Shown: piece after piece, positions 18,341 to 30,306 of the stretch
Numbering within the stretch: the first letter of the stretch is position 1
Layout of the letters: every line of letters begins with the position of its first letter
NCBI GenBank assembly: GCA_022841915.1
Contig: JALHQN010000012.1
Coordinates: 99,587 to 163,586 of the forward strand
Length of the DNA: 64,000 bases
Direction: 5' to 3'
Origin: Burkholderiales bacterium
Lineage (GTDB): Bacteria; Pseudomonadota; Gammaproteobacteria; Burkholderiales; WYBJ01
Notes under the pieces: model-generated
Databases searched by the model: none
Told to the model about the DNA's origin: nothing
Seen by the model: the letters and a program-made list of their open reading frames with translations, nothing else
Position numbers and translations under genes: made by a program

Positions 18341-21094
18341 TTAAGTGAGACGACCGTGGCATTGCTTGTACTTGCGTCCTGAGCCGCACGGGCACGGATC
18401 GTTGCGCCCGACCTTGCCGCCCGGGCGAACGAAAGGCTGGGCCTTGTCGTCCTCAGCAACGGCCACACCTTCGGCTTGCTCCATTTCGGCCATGCTGCCA
18501 AGGCCCATCGCCTCGGCGTTGAAGTCAGCATGCCGGTACTGCACGTTATCGAACGCCAGCGCGCGCTCTGCCTGCTCGACCTCCTCGCGGGTGCGGATCT
18601 GAACGGTCATCAGGTGCTTGGTGACCTCGTCCTTGATCCGCTGCAGCATGTCGGCGAACAGTTCGAACGCCTCGCGCTTGTATTCCTGTTTGGGATTCTT
18701 CTGGGCATAACCGCGCAAATGTATGCCCTGGCGCAGGTAGTCCAGCTGCGAGAGATGCTCGCGCCAATGCGTATCCAGGCTCTGCAGCATGATTGCGCGC
18801 TCGTACTGGCGCATCGCAGCGCTCTCTACCGGGACGATCTTCGATTCGTACGCTGCATGCGCGGCCTCGACGATGCGCTCGACCAGCGTATCCTCATGAA
18901 GATTCGGTTCGTTCTTCAGCCACTCCTGCAGCGGAAGATCGAGCTGCAGATCCTGCGAGATCGCTTTCTCCAGGCCGGGAATGTCCCACTGCTCCTCGAG
19001 ACTTTCCGGCGGCACGTGCACAGCAACGATCGCTTTGACGACATCACCCCGCATCGCCTTCACGGTCTCCGAAATGTCGGAGCTTTCGAGCAGTTCGTTG
19101 CGCTGCTGATAGATGACCTTGCGCTGGTCGTTTGCCACGTCGTCGTACTCGAGCAGCTGTTTGCGCATGTCGAAGTTCCTCGCTTCGACCTTGCGCTGGG
19201 CGTTCTCGATAGCGCGCGTGACCCAAGGATGCTCGATCGCCTCGCCTTCCGGCATCTTGAGCCGGTTCATGATCGACGCAACACGGTCGGACGCGAAGAT
19301 CCTCAGCAACGGATCTTCCAAAGAGAGGAAGAAACGGCTGGATCCCGGATCGCCCTGACGACCCGAACGGCCGCGGAGCTGATTGTCCACGCGCCGTGAT
19401 TCGTGGCGCTCGGTACCGATGATGTGCAGGCCGCCCGACTTGATGACTTCGACATGCAACACCTGCCAGCGCTGGCGAATCTCCGCGATCTTCGCGTGCT
19501 TGGTGGACTCGTCGAGCGACTCGTCGGCCTCGACCGCGCTGATCTCCGGCTCCGGACTGCCTCCCAACACGATGTCGGTGCCCCGTCCGGCCATGTTGGT
19601 GGCAATGGTCACCATCTTCGGGCGACCGGCCTGGGCAATGATTTCTGCCTCGCGCGCGTGCTGCTTCGCGTTCAGTACGTTATGCGGAAGCTTCTCCTTC
19701 TCGAGCATGGTGGCGAGAAGTTCCGAATTTTCGATCGACGTGGTGCCGACAAGGACAGGCTGACCACGCTCGTAGCACTCGCGAATGTCGTTGATGACAG
19801 CCTGATATCGCTCCTTGGCGGTCCGGTATACCTGATCCATGCGGTCTTTCCGAATCATCGTGTGATGAGTCGGGATGATGACCGTTTCCAGGTTGTAGAT
19901 CTGCTGGAACTCGTACGCCTCGGTATCGGCGGTGCCGGTCATGCCACCGAGCTTCTTGAACATCCGGAAATAGTTCTGGAAGGTAATCGAAGCCAGCGTC
20001 TGGTTCTCGCGCTGAACTTCGACGCCTTCCTTGGCCTCGACGGCCTGGTGCAGCCCTTCGGACCACCGCCGGCCCGGCATCAGGCGCCCGGTGAACTCGT
20101 CGACGATGACGATCTCGCCGTTCTGCACGACGTAGTGCTGATCCCTGTGGAAAAGCGTGCGCGCCCGCAATGCGGCATTGAGATGATGAATGAGCGTGAT
20201 GTTGTGCGCGTCGTAAAGGCTACTGCCCTCGGTCAGCAGCCCCGCTTCCGACATCAGCTCCTCGGCGTGCGCGTGCCCTTCCTCGGACAAAATTACCTGG
20301 TGGTTCTTTTCGTCGACCCAGAAGTCGCCGGCTCCGTTCTCTTCTTTCTGGCGCACGAGCTTGGGCGCGACCTTGTTGATTTCCAGGTAGCGCTCGGTCG
20401 TGTCGTCGGCTTGTCCTGAAATGATGAGCGGTGTACGCGCCTCGTCGATCAGGATCGAATCCACCTCGTCGACAATGGCGTAGTTCAGCGGACGCTGCAC
20501 TCGCTCCGATGGCTGGTAGACCATGTTGTCGCGCAGATAATCGAAGCCGAACTCGTTGTTCGTGCCGTAGGTGATGTCGCAGGCGTACGCAGTCTGCTTC
20601 TTGTCGTGCTCCATCTGCGACAGATTCACGCCGACGCTCAAGCCGAGGAATCGGTAGATTTTCCCCATCCACTCGGAATCGCGCTGCGCGAGATAGTCGT
20701 TGACGGTCACTACGTGAACCCCGGTGCCCGCCAAGGCATTGAGGTAGGCCGGCAAGGTCGCGACCAAGGTCTTGCCTTCCCCCGTGCGCATCTCGGCAAT
20801 CTTGCCTTGATGCAGCGCCATCCCGCCGATGAGCTGCACGTCGAAATGCCGCATGCCCAGGACGCGCTTGCCCGCTTCACGCACGACCGCGAAAGCCTCG
20901 GGCAGCAGCTTGTCGAGCGACTCGCCGTTACCGAAGCGCTGCTTGAACTCGCTCGTTTTCGCCTGCAGTTGCTCATCCGAGAGAGCCGCAAGGCCGTTCT
21001 CGAGCGCGTTGATCGCGCGAACGGTCTGACCATATTGGCGCAACAACCGATCGTTGCGGCTGCCGACAATCTTTTTCAGCAGATTTTTGAACAT
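18341..21094 (-). CDS. secA: Preprotein translocase ATPase SecA
   Basis: SecA drives post-translational protein export through SecYEG. The 917-residue length is normal. Motifs visible are the Walker [21 protein letters not shown], the [19 protein letters not shown] segment, [34 protein letters not shown], and the C-terminal zinc site [14 protein letters not shown] that contacts SecB. It is transcribed towards argJ, and a terminator separates it from the upstream M23 remnant. Confidence 0.98.
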   Translation of the reverse strand: MFKNLLKKIVGSRNDRLLRQYGQTVRAINALENGLAALSDEQLQAKTSEFKQRFGNGESLDKLLPEAFAVVREAGKRVLGMRHFDVQLIGGMALHQGKIAEMRTGEGKTLVATLPAYLNALAGTGVHVVTVNDYLAQRDSEWMGKIYRFLGLSVGVNLSQMEHDKKQTAYACDITYGTNNEFGFDYLRDNMVYQPSERVQRPLNYAIVDEVDSILIDEARTPLIISGQADDTTERYLEINKVAPKLVRQKEENGAGDFWVDEKNHQVILSEEGHAHAEELMSEAGLLTEGSSLYDAHNITLIHHLNAALRARTLFHRDQHYVVQNGEIVIVDEFTGRLMPGRRWSEGLHQAVEAKEGVEVQRENQTLASITFQNYFRMFKKLGGMTGTADTEAYEFQQIYNLETVIIPTHHTMIRKDRMDQVYRTAKERYQAVINDIRECYERGQPVLVGTTSIENSELLATMLEKEKLPHNVLNAKQHAREAEIIAQAGRPKMVTIATNMAGRGTDIVLGGSPEPEISAVEADESLDESTKHAKIAEIRQRWQVLHVEVIKSGGLHIIGTERHESRRVDNQLRGRSGRQGDPGSSRFFLSLEDPLLRIFASDRVASIMNRLKMPEGEAIEHPWVTRAIENAQRKVEARNFDMRKQLLEYDDVANDQRKVIYQQRNELLESSDISETVKAMRGDVVKAIVAVHVPPESLEEQWDIPGLEKAISQDLQLDLPLQEWLKNEPNLHEDTLVERIVEAAHAAYESKIVPVESAAMRQYERAIMLQSLDTHWREHLSQLDYLRQGIHLRGYAQKNPKQEYKREAFELFADMLQRIKDEVTKHLMTVQIRTREEVEQAERALAFDNVQYRHADFNAEAMGLGSMAEMEQAEGVAVAEDDKAQPFVRPGGKVGRNDPCPCGSGRKYKQCHGRLT

Positions 21095-21171
21095 TCAGCT
21101 CACGCCTGTCTTCAATTCAAACCACTACGAGTCGCCGGGAACGCCATCTTGCGCACACGGCGCCGAAACGC

Positions 21172-21201
21172 AAAAGGGGGTGAGGACCTTGTCCTACCCC
21201 C
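21172..21201 (-). terminator. Rho-independent terminator after the M23 peptidase remnant
   Basis: On the minus strand GGGGGT-AGGAC-AAG-GTCCT-C-ACCCCC forms an 11-bp stem with one bulged base and a 3-base loop, followed by TTTTGCGTTT. It separates the M23 remnant (stop at 21226) from secA. Confidence 0.75.
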
Positions 21202-21225
21202 CGCTTCGGATGGCATCGACAACCA

Positions 21226-21885
21226 CTACCCCGAGACACGTAAAAATCGCGCTGGATTCTGCGCAACGCCGTGGTGCCTGACCTCGAAATGAAGGTGCGG
21301 GGCCTGTTGCTCGCCCGCTGCTCCCGACCTCGCCAACGGCTGCCCCGCTCACGACGTAACCCACCTTGCAAGCAACCGCGAACCGTGGGCATAGCGGGTC
21401 ATCAGACCATTACCGGGATCTATCTTGACCATCTTACCATACTGGGGGTGATGCTCCGAGGCGACGACAACCCGCGGGACTGCTCCGACAATGGTGGTGT
21501 CCATGGCGTCCAGGAAGTGCCTGCCTTCGTGAAACGAACTGCGACCGTTGAAGGAATCCAGGCGCCGGCCGAAGTGGGAAGCAAAGACGCCGTCCTTTAC
21601 CGACAGAACCAGAATAGAAGGCAGCAGTTCGCCGAGGCGGGTGCTCATCGCATCCAAATCTTCGCGCAGATCATCCTGACTGGCGGTGGAATCATCCCGC
21701 ACGGCCGCCGAAGAGAGCGAGAATAGGTGGAGGTGGCGGTTTTGTGCAAGATATCGCAGCGTCACATCATTGATCAGCGCGGCCAGCGCAAGCACGAGCA
21801 TGAAGCAACCGCCCCACACATCCTTGCGTTCGAGAATCAAGGTCTTGGCGATCGACAGCCTGCTGGAGACTAGAATGATGCTCAT
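21226..21885 (-). pseudogene. M23 family metallopeptidase, frameshifted and lacking a metal ligand
   Basis: The frame from ATG 21885 encodes an N-terminal membrane helix (GGCFMLVLALAALINDVTL) and an M23/LytM endopeptidase domain (GRRLDSFNGRSSFHEGRHF, then VVASEHHPQYGKMVKIDPGN, TRYAH). After ...SRLLAR one G is missing near 21363, giving a premature stop at 21349. An extra C near 21303 restores the frame, so that GPHLHFEVRHHG follows and the gene ends at TAG 21226. The usual metal-binding Asp in HEGxD is His here (HEGRH). With two indels plus a lost ligand it is best read as a decaying or inactive murein hydrolase gene; the two indels alone could be sequencing errors. The place between secA and dciA is its normal one. 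Confidence 0.7.
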
Positions 21886-21902
21886 CGTCGACTCTGCTAC
21901 CC

Positions 21903-22331
21903 ATGCCCGCGCGTAGGATTTCCGACATCCTGGGGGAGACTCGCGAACTCGGCACCCTGGCTGCGGTATCCCGCCATATCACGCAGATACAGCAGGTCTA
22001 TCAGGAAGCTGTCCCCTCGGAATTGGCTAGGGCGAGCCGAGTAAGGGGGGCTCGCGCGGACGTGTTATCAGTGGTTGCCGACACTAGTGTCATGGCGGCG
22101 AAACTCAGGCAGTTGAGCCCCAGAGTGCTCAACCGATTACGCCAAAACGGATTCGAATTTAATTCAATGCGTATCGAAGTGCAAGTCGACCGGACTGCAG
22201 CACCCGCTCCGAGAAGGTCATCTAAGCAATTGAGTCCACTCGCCTTATCGACCATCGAAGAGGCTCTGCAGAGCATCCCCGAATCCCCGCTCAAAGCAGC
22301 CCTGGAGCGGCTCGCCCGTCGTCGCCGCTGA
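21903..22331 (+). CDS. dciA: DciA-like (DUF721) protein
   Basis: The 142-residue basic protein begins RRISDILGETRELGTLAAVS and contains the DUF721 core: LSVVADTSVMAAKLRQLSPR then VLNRLRQNGFEFNSMRIEVQ. DciA proteins load or recruit the replicative helicase DnaB in bacteria lacking DnaC. The C-terminus is a variable basic helix. It is divergent from the M23 remnant (17 bp between the starts) and convergent with the small membrane protein and lpxC; this neighbourhood is where the gene is normally found in betaproteobacteria. Similarity is moderate. Confidence 0.7.
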   Translation: MPARRISDILGETRELGTLAAVSRHITQIQQVYQEAVPSELARASRVRGARADVLSVVADTSVMAAKLRQLSPRVLNRLRQNGFEFNSMRIEVQVDRTAAPAPRRSSKQLSPLALSTIEEALQSIPESPLKAALERLARRRR

Positions 22332-22334
22332 CTC

Positions 22335-22514
22335 TCAGAGCAACCGCTCGAGCGCGTATAACAGCACCAGGACGATTCCTACGACGACCGACAACCGCAG
22401 GACCTGCATGGCGAACACGAGCCATCGGCGGTTGCGCGTCATGACGAAAGCTATGAGAGATGAGCCGATCGTGGCAATCGCCAAAAAACCCAGCAGACGA
22501 ATGACGATGAGCAT
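22335..22514 (-). CDS. Small two-helix membrane protein downstream of lpxC
   Basis: A 59-residue frame starts at ATG 22514 and stops at TGA 22335. It encodes two hydrophobic helices, VIRLLGFLAIATIGSSLIAF and LSVVVGIVLVLLYALERLL, joined by a basic loop (MTRNRRWLVFAMQ). The amphipathic arrangement and sense-strand position directly behind lpxC (66 bp) suggest a real small inner-membrane protein rather than chance. No function is recognised. It converges with dciA, whose stop lies 3 bp away. Confidence 0.6.
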   Translation of the reverse strand: MLIVIRLLGFLAIATIGSSLIAFVMTRNRRWLVFAMQVLRLSVVVGIVLVLLYALERLL

Positions 22515-22580
22515 CGGGGGAAACTCAGCCTTCTCGCGATTCGCAGCAACCCGAACCGCTCGGGCAGGGAGGGATGCAGC

Positions 22581-23492
22581 TCACACCGGTTGCAACCGCG
22601 CCTGAAGCAGGGCTGGAGCCTGATCGCCGCGCTCGAAGCTCGCGATCTCGTACGCGGTAGGCTCAGCGAGCAAGCGCCGCAGCAGCGCATTGTTCAAGGC
22701 ATGACCGGATTTGTGCCCCGAATACGCACCGATGATCGGATGGCCCAGCAGATACAGATCGCCGATCGCATCGAGCACCTTGTGCTTGACGAACTCGTTG
22801 TCGTACCGCAGTCCGTCGCTATTGAGCACGCGGAACTCGTCCATGACGATCGCGTTGTCGAGACTTCCGCCCAGTGCCAAGCCCTGCGAACGCATCGCCT
22901 CGACGTCTTGCATGAAGCCGTAGGTTCGCGCCCGGCTCAGCTCCTGGATGTAGGAAGTCTGCGCGAAATCCACACACACGCTTTGATGGCCGGATGCGAA
23001 GACCGGATGCCGGTACTCGATGGTGAATGCGATCCTGAACCCGTGGAAGGGCTCGAAACGAGCCCATTTGTCGCCCTCCCGTACTTCGACAGGCCGCGTG
23101 ATGCGGATGAAGCGCTTGGCCGCCTTCTGTTCTTCGATGCCGGCCGATTGAATCAGGAACACGAAGGGACCGGCACTCCCATCCATGATAGGTACTTCCG
23201 GCCCATCGATGTCGACGTACACGTTGTCGATACCGAGCCCGGCGAAAGCCGACATCAAGTGTTCAATGGTGGCGACCCGCGTCTGCCCGACGCTGATGCA
23301 CGTCGACAGACGCGTATCCACCACTGAGGTCGCCTCCGCCTTGGCGTGCGGCGCGGGCTCCATATCCGTCCGAGTGAACACGATGCCCGTGTTGACCGGC
23401 GCGGGACGAAGACCGAGCGTCACCTTCTCGCCCGAATGCAAGCCGACGCCGGTCGTCTTGGTCTTGGTCTTCAGTGTCCGCTGTTTGATCAT
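22581..23492 (-). CDS. lpxC: UDP-3-O-acyl-N-acetylglucosamine deacetylase
   Basis: LpxC is the zinc enzyme for the committed step of lipid A synthesis. The 303-residue length is normal. Motifs: [17 protein letters not shown] at the N-terminus, zinc ligand His in [16 protein letters not shown], and the second site [15 protein letters not shown] (His and Asp ligands), then [18 protein letters not shown] with the catalytic His. AGGAA lies directly before the ATG. It closes the dcw cluster, 215 bp after ftsZ. Confidence 0.98.
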   Translation of the reverse strand: MIKQRTLKTKTKTTGVGLHSGEKVTLGLRPAPVNTGIVFTRTDMEPAPHAKAEATSVVDTRLSTCISVGQTRVATIEHLMSAFAGLGIDNVYVDIDGPEVPIMDGSAGPFVFLIQSAGIEEQKAAKRFIRITRPVEVREGDKWARFEPFHGFRIAFTIEYRHPVFASGHQSVCVDFAQTSYIQELSRARTYGFMQDVEAMRSQGLALGGSLDNAIVMDEFRVLNSDGLRYDNEFVKHKVLDAIGDLYLLGHPIIGAYSGHKSGHALNNALLRRLLAEPTAYEIASFERGDQAPALLQARLQPV

Positions 23493-23556
23493 TTCCTGCC
23501 CACCCTACCCGGGATTAAATCTCCGCGCCCCATGGCGCAACATGGGGTCGGACCAG

Positions 23557-23582
23557 TCGATTGCAACCGCGATTGCAATCGA
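23557..23582. repeat. Perfect inverted repeat in the ftsZ-lpxC spacer
   Basis: TCGATTGCAA-CCGCGA-TTGCAATCGA is a 10-bp perfect stem with a 6-base loop, between the ftsZ stop and the lpxC start. There is no U-tract, so it may be a regulator site or an mRNA processing or stabilising hairpin between two genes with different expression needs. The rest of the 215-bp spacer shows nothing clear. Confidence 0.5.
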
Positions 23583-23707
23583 CCGAGTTTAACACTCTGC
23601 TGCACCGCAACCAAGGCGATGGCCTGTCCGCGGCATCGCCCTGGACGAGCTTCCTGCTTCAGCGAACCGGGCCCGCGTATCCGACGCGGCCCCAGGCCGT
23701 CCGCCTC

Positions 23708-24877
23708 CTAGTCCGCCTGCTTGCGCAAGAAGGCGGGGATATCGAGTTCCTCGACACCGGAGTGCTTGAGGGCTTCGACAGTCGCGCGATTCCTGCGCAT
23801 GATGGCCGGCGTTTGGTCCAACACCGCGTAGTCGACCTCGCTCGACTCGACCATCATCGGCGCGTTGTCGGTGCCCGTCTTGACCACGCTCAACGGCTTG
23901 GGCTGTTGACGGCTGGCGGCAGCGCCGAGCCCGGTCGCGACGATCGTGACACGCAAGCAATCCGACAGCTCGTCATCGAACACCGCACCGACGATGACCG
24001 TGGCGCTGTCCGCGGTGAATTCGCGGATGGTGTTCATGACTTCGTGCATCTCCTTCATGCGCAGGGTGCCCTTCGCCGCGGAGATGTTCACCAGCACGCC
24101 GCGCGCGTCGCGGATATTGATGTCCTCGAGCAGGGGACAAGCGACCGCCTGCTCGGCCGCGACACGAGCCCGATCGATACCCGAGGCGCTGGCCGAACCC
24201 ATCATCGCCATGCCCATCTCGGACATCACCGTGCGCACGTCGGCGAAGTCCACGTTGATCATCCCAGGACAGCTGATGATCTCGGCAATGCCGGCGACCG
24301 CTCCATGGAGCACATCGTTGGCGGCACGGAAAGCGTCGTCGACCGTAATGTCCTCGCCAAGCACGTTCATCAGTTTGTCGTTCGGAATCACGATCAGGGA
24401 ATCGACATGCTCGGTGAGCTGATCCAAGCCCTCTTGCGCAAGCTTCTGCCGCTTGCCTTCGAAGGCGAACGGCTTGGTCACAACCGCGACGGTCAAAATA
24501 CCCAGCTCTTTGGCGACCTGCGCCACCACCGGCGCGGCGCCCGTACCCGTGCCGCCACCCATACCAGCAGTCAGGAACAGCATGTCGGCGCCGCGAATCA
24601 ATTCGGCAATGCGATCGCGATCCTCCATCGCAGCCGCCCGCCCCACCTCCGGATCGGCGCCTGCCCCCAGGCCCTTGGTGATCTCGGAGCCGAGCTGCAG
24701 CTGCACTTTCGCCTGATTGCGGCGCAATGCCTGCACGTCGGTGTTGGCAGCAATGAACTCAACGCCCTTCACGCCTTTGTCGATCATGTGGTCGACTGCG
24801 TTACCGCCGCAGCCGCCGACGCCGAAAACCTTGATGACTGCTTCCTGCGACTGTGCCTCGATGAACTCAAACGGCAT
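23708..24877 (-). CDS. ftsZ: Cell division GTPase FtsZ
   Basis: FtsZ polymerises with GTP into the division ring. The 389-residue chain has KVFGVGGCGGNAVDHMI, the tubulin signature GGGTGTGAAP, the T7 catalytic loop in NVDFADVRTVMS, and a short variable linker. The C-terminal peptide ELDIPAFLRKQAD binds FtsA and other partners. AAAGGAG lies six bases before the ATG, the strongest ribosome-binding site in the cluster, as expected for its high expression. It follows ftsA by 54 bp. Confidence 0.99.
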   Translation of the reverse strand: MPFEFIEAQSQEAVIKVFGVGGCGGNAVDHMIDKGVKGVEFIAANTDVQALRRNQAKVQLQLGSEITKGLGAGADPEVGRAAAMEDRDRIAELIRGADMLFLTAGMGGGTGTGAAPVVAQVAKELGILTVAVVTKPFAFEGKRQKLAQEGLDQLTEHVDSLIVIPNDKLMNVLGEDITVDDAFRAANDVLHGAVAGIAEIISCPGMINVDFADVRTVMSEMGMAMMGSASASGIDRARVAAEQAVACPLLEDINIRDARGVLVNISAAKGTLRMKEMHEVMNTIREFTADSATVIVGAVFDDELSDCLRVTIVATGLGAAASRQQPKPLSVVKTGTDNAPMMVESSEVDYAVLDQTPAIMRRNRATVEALKHSGVEELDIPAFLRKQAD

Positions 24878-24931
24878 GTGTATCTCCTTTGTCGTTGGCT
24901 GCTTGACCGCGTTGCCGCGACCCTAGGGTTG

Positions 24932-26170
24932 CTAAAAGTTTCCGGTTACCCAACTCTTCATCCTCTCGAATACCTGCCCGAACGATCCGCTCTGCATCTT
25001 CACCAATTCATTGTGCCGGTGCTGCTCCAGCCCCGTGAGCAGCAGACCGACGCCGGTCGAGTAGCGCGGCGTGGACACCACTCCGGCCAACCCGCCCAAA
25101 TAGCGCGGCACACCCAGGCGCACCGGCATATGAAAGACTTCCTCTCCCAATTCGACCATGCCCTGCATGACCGCCGAGCCGCCCGTGATCACGACCCCGG
25201 AGGACAGCAGCTCTTCGTAGCCGCTGGTACGCAACTCGCGCTGCACCAGTGAGTAGAGTTCCTCCACGCGCGGCTCGATCACCTCCGCGAGGGTCTGGCG
25301 CGACAGTTGTCGCGGCCCACGGTCGCCCACCCCCGGCACTTCGACCATCTGCTGAGCATCGGCCAGTTGACGCAGCGCGCAGCCGTGCTTCACCTTGATG
25401 TCCTCGGCGTCCTTGGTCGGCGTTCTCAAGGCCATGGCGATGTCGTTGGTGATCTGATCGCCGGCGATCGGGATGACCGCGGTATGCCGTATAGCCCCAT
25501 GCGTGAACACCGCCATGTCGGTCGTGCCCCCGCCGATGTCGATCAGACAGACTCCCAAGTCCTTTTCGTCTTCGGTGATGGTTGCCGTGGCCGAGGCGAG
25601 CGGCTGCAGGATCAAGTCTCGAACTTCGAGTCCGCAGCGACGCACGCACTTGATGATGTTCTGTGCGGCAGAAACGGCACCGGTCACGATGTGCACCTTG
25701 ACCTCCAGGCGGACGCCGCTCATCCCGAGCGGTTCGCGCACATCTTCCTGCCCGTCGATGATGAACTCCTGGTTCAGCACATGCAGGATTTGCTGATCGG
25801 TCGGTATGTTGACCGCGCGCGCAGTCTCGATAACCCGCAGCACGTCCTGTTGCGTAACCTCCTTGTCTTTGATGGCCACCATGCCGTGGGAGTTGTAGCT
25901 CTTGATGTGACTGCCCGCGATGCCCGCGTAGACATCCTTGATCTTGCAGTCCGCCATCAACTCGGCCTCCTGCAACGCCCGCTGGATCGCATTGACCGTG
26001 GAGTCGATATTGACCACGACGCCTTTCTTGAGCCCGCGCGACGGCTGACTGCCCATGCCGATGATCTCGAGCGTACCGTCCGCCTTGATCTCGGCCACGA
26101 TGGCCACCACCTTGGAAGTGCCGATATCGAGCGCCACCAGCAAGTTCTTGCTGTCCTTCTGCTTGGTCAT
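24932..26170 (-). CDS. ftsA: Cell division protein FtsA
   Basis: FtsA is the actin-like membrane tether of FtsZ. The 412-residue chain shows the phosphate-1 motif VALDIGTSKVVAIVAEIK, phosphate-2 LIDIGGGTTDMAVFTHG, the adenosine motif VVITGGSAVMQGM, and the C-terminal amphipathic membrane-targeting helix VFERMKSWVTGNF. Its ATG overlaps the ftsQ stop by 4 bp (ATGA), giving translational coupling. Confidence 0.98.
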   Translation of the reverse strand: MTKQKDSKNLLVALDIGTSKVVAIVAEIKADGTLEIIGMGSQPSRGLKKGVVVNIDSTVNAIQRALQEAELMADCKIKDVYAGIAGSHIKSYNSHGMVAIKDKEVTQQDVLRVIETARAVNIPTDQQILHVLNQEFIIDGQEDVREPLGMSGVRLEVKVHIVTGAVSAAQNIIKCVRRCGLEVRDLILQPLASATATITEDEKDLGVCLIDIGGGTTDMAVFTHGAIRHTAVIPIAGDQITNDIAMALRTPTKDAEDIKVKHGCALRQLADAQQMVEVPGVGDRGPRQLSRQTLAEVIEPRVEELYSLVQRELRTSGYEELLSSGVVITGGSAVMQGMVELGEEVFHMPVRLGVPRYLGGLAGVVSTPRYSTGVGLLLTGLEQHRHNELVKMQSGSFGQVFERMKSWVTGNF

Positions 26171-26895
26171 CTACGCTTTTCCTTGGCTTCCGCGCGCGCG
26201 AGTTCCGGGACTCGCACGGCAAACCCATTCGTATACCGAAGGTCGACATAATCCACGCGCCGTTCGAGCATGGCCGCCGCTCTTTCGTAGTTCTGCACGA
26301 AACGCCCCAAACGGTTCTCCAAGTCGTTGCGCCCCAACTCGAGCATCATTCCGCTCTCGACCCGCAACGACCAGGCTCTGCGCGGTGACACGTTGACCTG
26401 CACAGGCTTCTGCCCCAGCGGCTCGAGGCTCTTGAGAAAGTAGGCATACTGAATCGCCATTTCCTTCGATGCGCCGGCCGGGCCATTGAAAACAGGCAAG
26501 ATGCCCCCGTAGTTGGCCTGAAATACCTCGCCCTGCACGTTGACCAATCCCATCGTGCCCCAACGGGCCAAGGGCTCGTGCTCCTCCAGCCTCACCTCGA
26601 GCCTGTCCGGCCATTGCCGGCGCACATCGGCCTTGCGCACCCAAGGCAGAGCCTCCAAACCGTTGCGCGCGCGAGCCAGATCGATGGTGAAGAACGTGCC
26701 GAGCAGCTCGCGCTTCACTACCGCCTCGATTTCGGCGCGTTGAACGAACTTGGGCGGCTGCACCAAGCGCACCTCGCGCAACGGGAACACCGGCAGGTGC
26801 ACGACGAACACGAAGCCCGCATAGAGGACGAGCAGGAACGCAACTCCGAACAGAGCGTTCGCGATCGCATTCAAAGCCTCGGGCTTGTCCCACAT
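26167..26895 (-). CDS. ftsQ: Cell division protein FtsQ
   Basis: FtsQ links early and late divisome proteins. The 242-residue chain has a short cytoplasmic N-terminus, one transmembrane helix (ANALFGVAFLLVLYAGFVFV, about residues 12-31), a POTRA domain starting FPLREVRLVQPPKFVQRAEI, and an FtsQ/DivIB beta domain. It lies 75 bp after ddl, one of the few dcw junctions without overlap or bridging frame, and overlaps ftsA by 4 bp. Confidence 0.96.
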   Translation of the reverse strand: MWDKPEALNAIANALFGVAFLLVLYAGFVFVVHLPVFPLREVRLVQPPKFVQRAEIEAVVKRELLGTFFTIDLARARNGLEALPWVRKADVRRQWPDRLEVRLEEHEPLARWGTMGLVNVQGEVFQANYGGILPVFNGPAGASKEMAIQYAYFLKSLEPLGQKPVQVNVSPRRAWSLRVESGMMLELGRNDLENRLGRFVQNYERAAAMLERRVDYVDLRYTNGFAVRVPELARAEAKEKRR

Positions 26896-26970
26896 GTTTA
26901 TCGAGAGTCGTCATCCACCGTCCACCAGGCAGCGCACGCACCGGCCGCACGCTGCAACGTCGCAACTACA

Positions 26971-28807
<1,837 letters not shown>

Positions 28808-28811
<4 letters not shown>

Positions 28812-30229
28812 CGCTGCGTCCCGTCGCGCAGGCTGTGCACCCACACCGGCACGTTGCCGATCGATCCCGCACCCATCGTCAGCACGACGTCGCCGTCCTT
28901 GGCTGCATCGACGATGGCCTGCGGCAACTCGGCCACCTGTTCGATGAATATCGGCTCCACCTTGCCCTGTACGCGCAGCGCCCGGGCCAGAGCACGCCCA
29001 TCCGCGGCCACGATCGGCGCCTCGCCGGCGGGGTAGACCTCGGTCAGCAGCAAGACGTCCACCGTGGACAGCACCTTGACGAAATCCTCGAACAAGTCCC
29101 TCGTACGAGTGTAGCGATGCGGCTGGAATGCGAGGACAACTCTGTGACCGGGATAAGCGCCTCGAACTGCCGCGAGGGTGGCGGCCATCTCGACCGGATG
29201 ATGGCCGTAATCGTCGATGAGACGGCATTTGCCGCCATCCGGAAGCTGGACATCTGCATAGCGCTGGAACCGGCGCCCCACACCGCGAAATTCCTTCAGC
29301 GCACGCACGATCGCATCATCCGCAGCGCCGACCTCCATACCGATCGCGATTGCGGCCAGCGCATTGAGCACGTTGTGCTCGCCGGGCAGATTCAGTTCCA
29401 CCACGAGTTCGGGCAACGTTTCGCAGCGACGACGGTCGAGTTGGCGCACGACGCGAAAATGCATGCGCCCTGCCCGATGCTCGACTTCTGTCGCACGGAT
29501 CTGGGCCGCGGCATCGAAGCCGTAAGTCAGCACCGGCTTGGCAACCTGCGGCAGGATCGTCCTTACGTTGGCATCATCGATGCAAAGCACGGCCACGCCG
29601 TAGAAGGGCAGCTGCTGCAGGAAGTCGATGAAGGTCTGCCGCAGGCGGTCGACCGAATGACCGTACGTCTCCATGTGGTCCACGTCGATATTGGTGACCA
29701 CGGCCGCCACGGGCTGCAGATGCAGGAAGGAGGCGTCGGACTCGTCGGCCTCCACGACGATGAACTCCCCGCTGCCGAGCTTGGCGTGCGAACCGGCGCT
29801 CACCAGCCGCCCGCCGATCACGAACGTCGGATCCATGCCCGCTTCGGCAAGGATGCAAGCCACGAGGCTCGTGGTCGTCGTCTTGCCGTGCGTGCCCGCG
29901 ACAGCGATGCCTTGCTTGAACCGGAGGAGCTCAGCGAGCATGAGGGCACGGGGCACGACCGGGATGCGCAGTTCGCGCGCGTGCACGACCTCCGGATTGT
30001 CCTCCGCCACCGCAGTGGAAACAACGACGACATCCGCCTCTTCGACATGGCTCGCAGCGTGACCGCGTGCAATAACCGCGCCTTGCTGCGCGAGCCGCTC
30101 GGTCGCGGCATTGGCGGCAAGATCCGAACCGCTGATCTCGTAGCCGAGATTCAGCAGCACCTCGGCGATGCCGCTCATCCCGGCTCCGCCTATGCCAACG
30201 AAATGGACTCGTCCGACCTTGTGCCGCAT
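28808..30229 (-). CDS. murC: UDP-N-acetylmuramate--L-alanine ligase
   Basis: MurC adds L-Ala to UDP-MurNAc, the first amino acid of the stem peptide. The 473-residue Mur ligase has the N-terminal [19 protein letters not shown], the ATP motif [34 protein letters not shown], and [18 protein letters not shown] in the C-terminal domain. Its ATG is overlapped (TGATG) by the stop of a 25-codon frame that fills the space after murG. Confidence 0.98.
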
Positions 30230-30306
30230 CAGCCTGCTCGCATCTTTCTTTGCTCATGTCCGGCCAAGCCGAACGCCCGCCTTGCGGCGCATCGCATGAT
30301 TTTCAT
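30229..30306 (-). CDS. Candidate 25-codon bridging mini-ORF between murG and murC
   Basis: The frame [20 protein letters not shown]... (25 residues) begins at an ATG that overlaps the murG stop in an ATGA and ends at a TGA that overlaps the murC ATG (TGATG). It therefore closes what would be a 73-bp untranslated gap. The product is short, basic and resembles nothing I recognise. Its likely job, if translated, is to carry ribosomes from murG to murC (inference). No separate strong ribosome-binding site is visible. Confidence 0.4.
   Translation of the reverse strand: MKIMRCAARRAFGLAGHEQRKMRAG

Noticed and set aside
26896..26970. Bridging frame between ddl and ftsQ
   Set aside because: The only open frame here runs far into ftsQ as a shadow; no stop-start overlap is seen at ftsQ.
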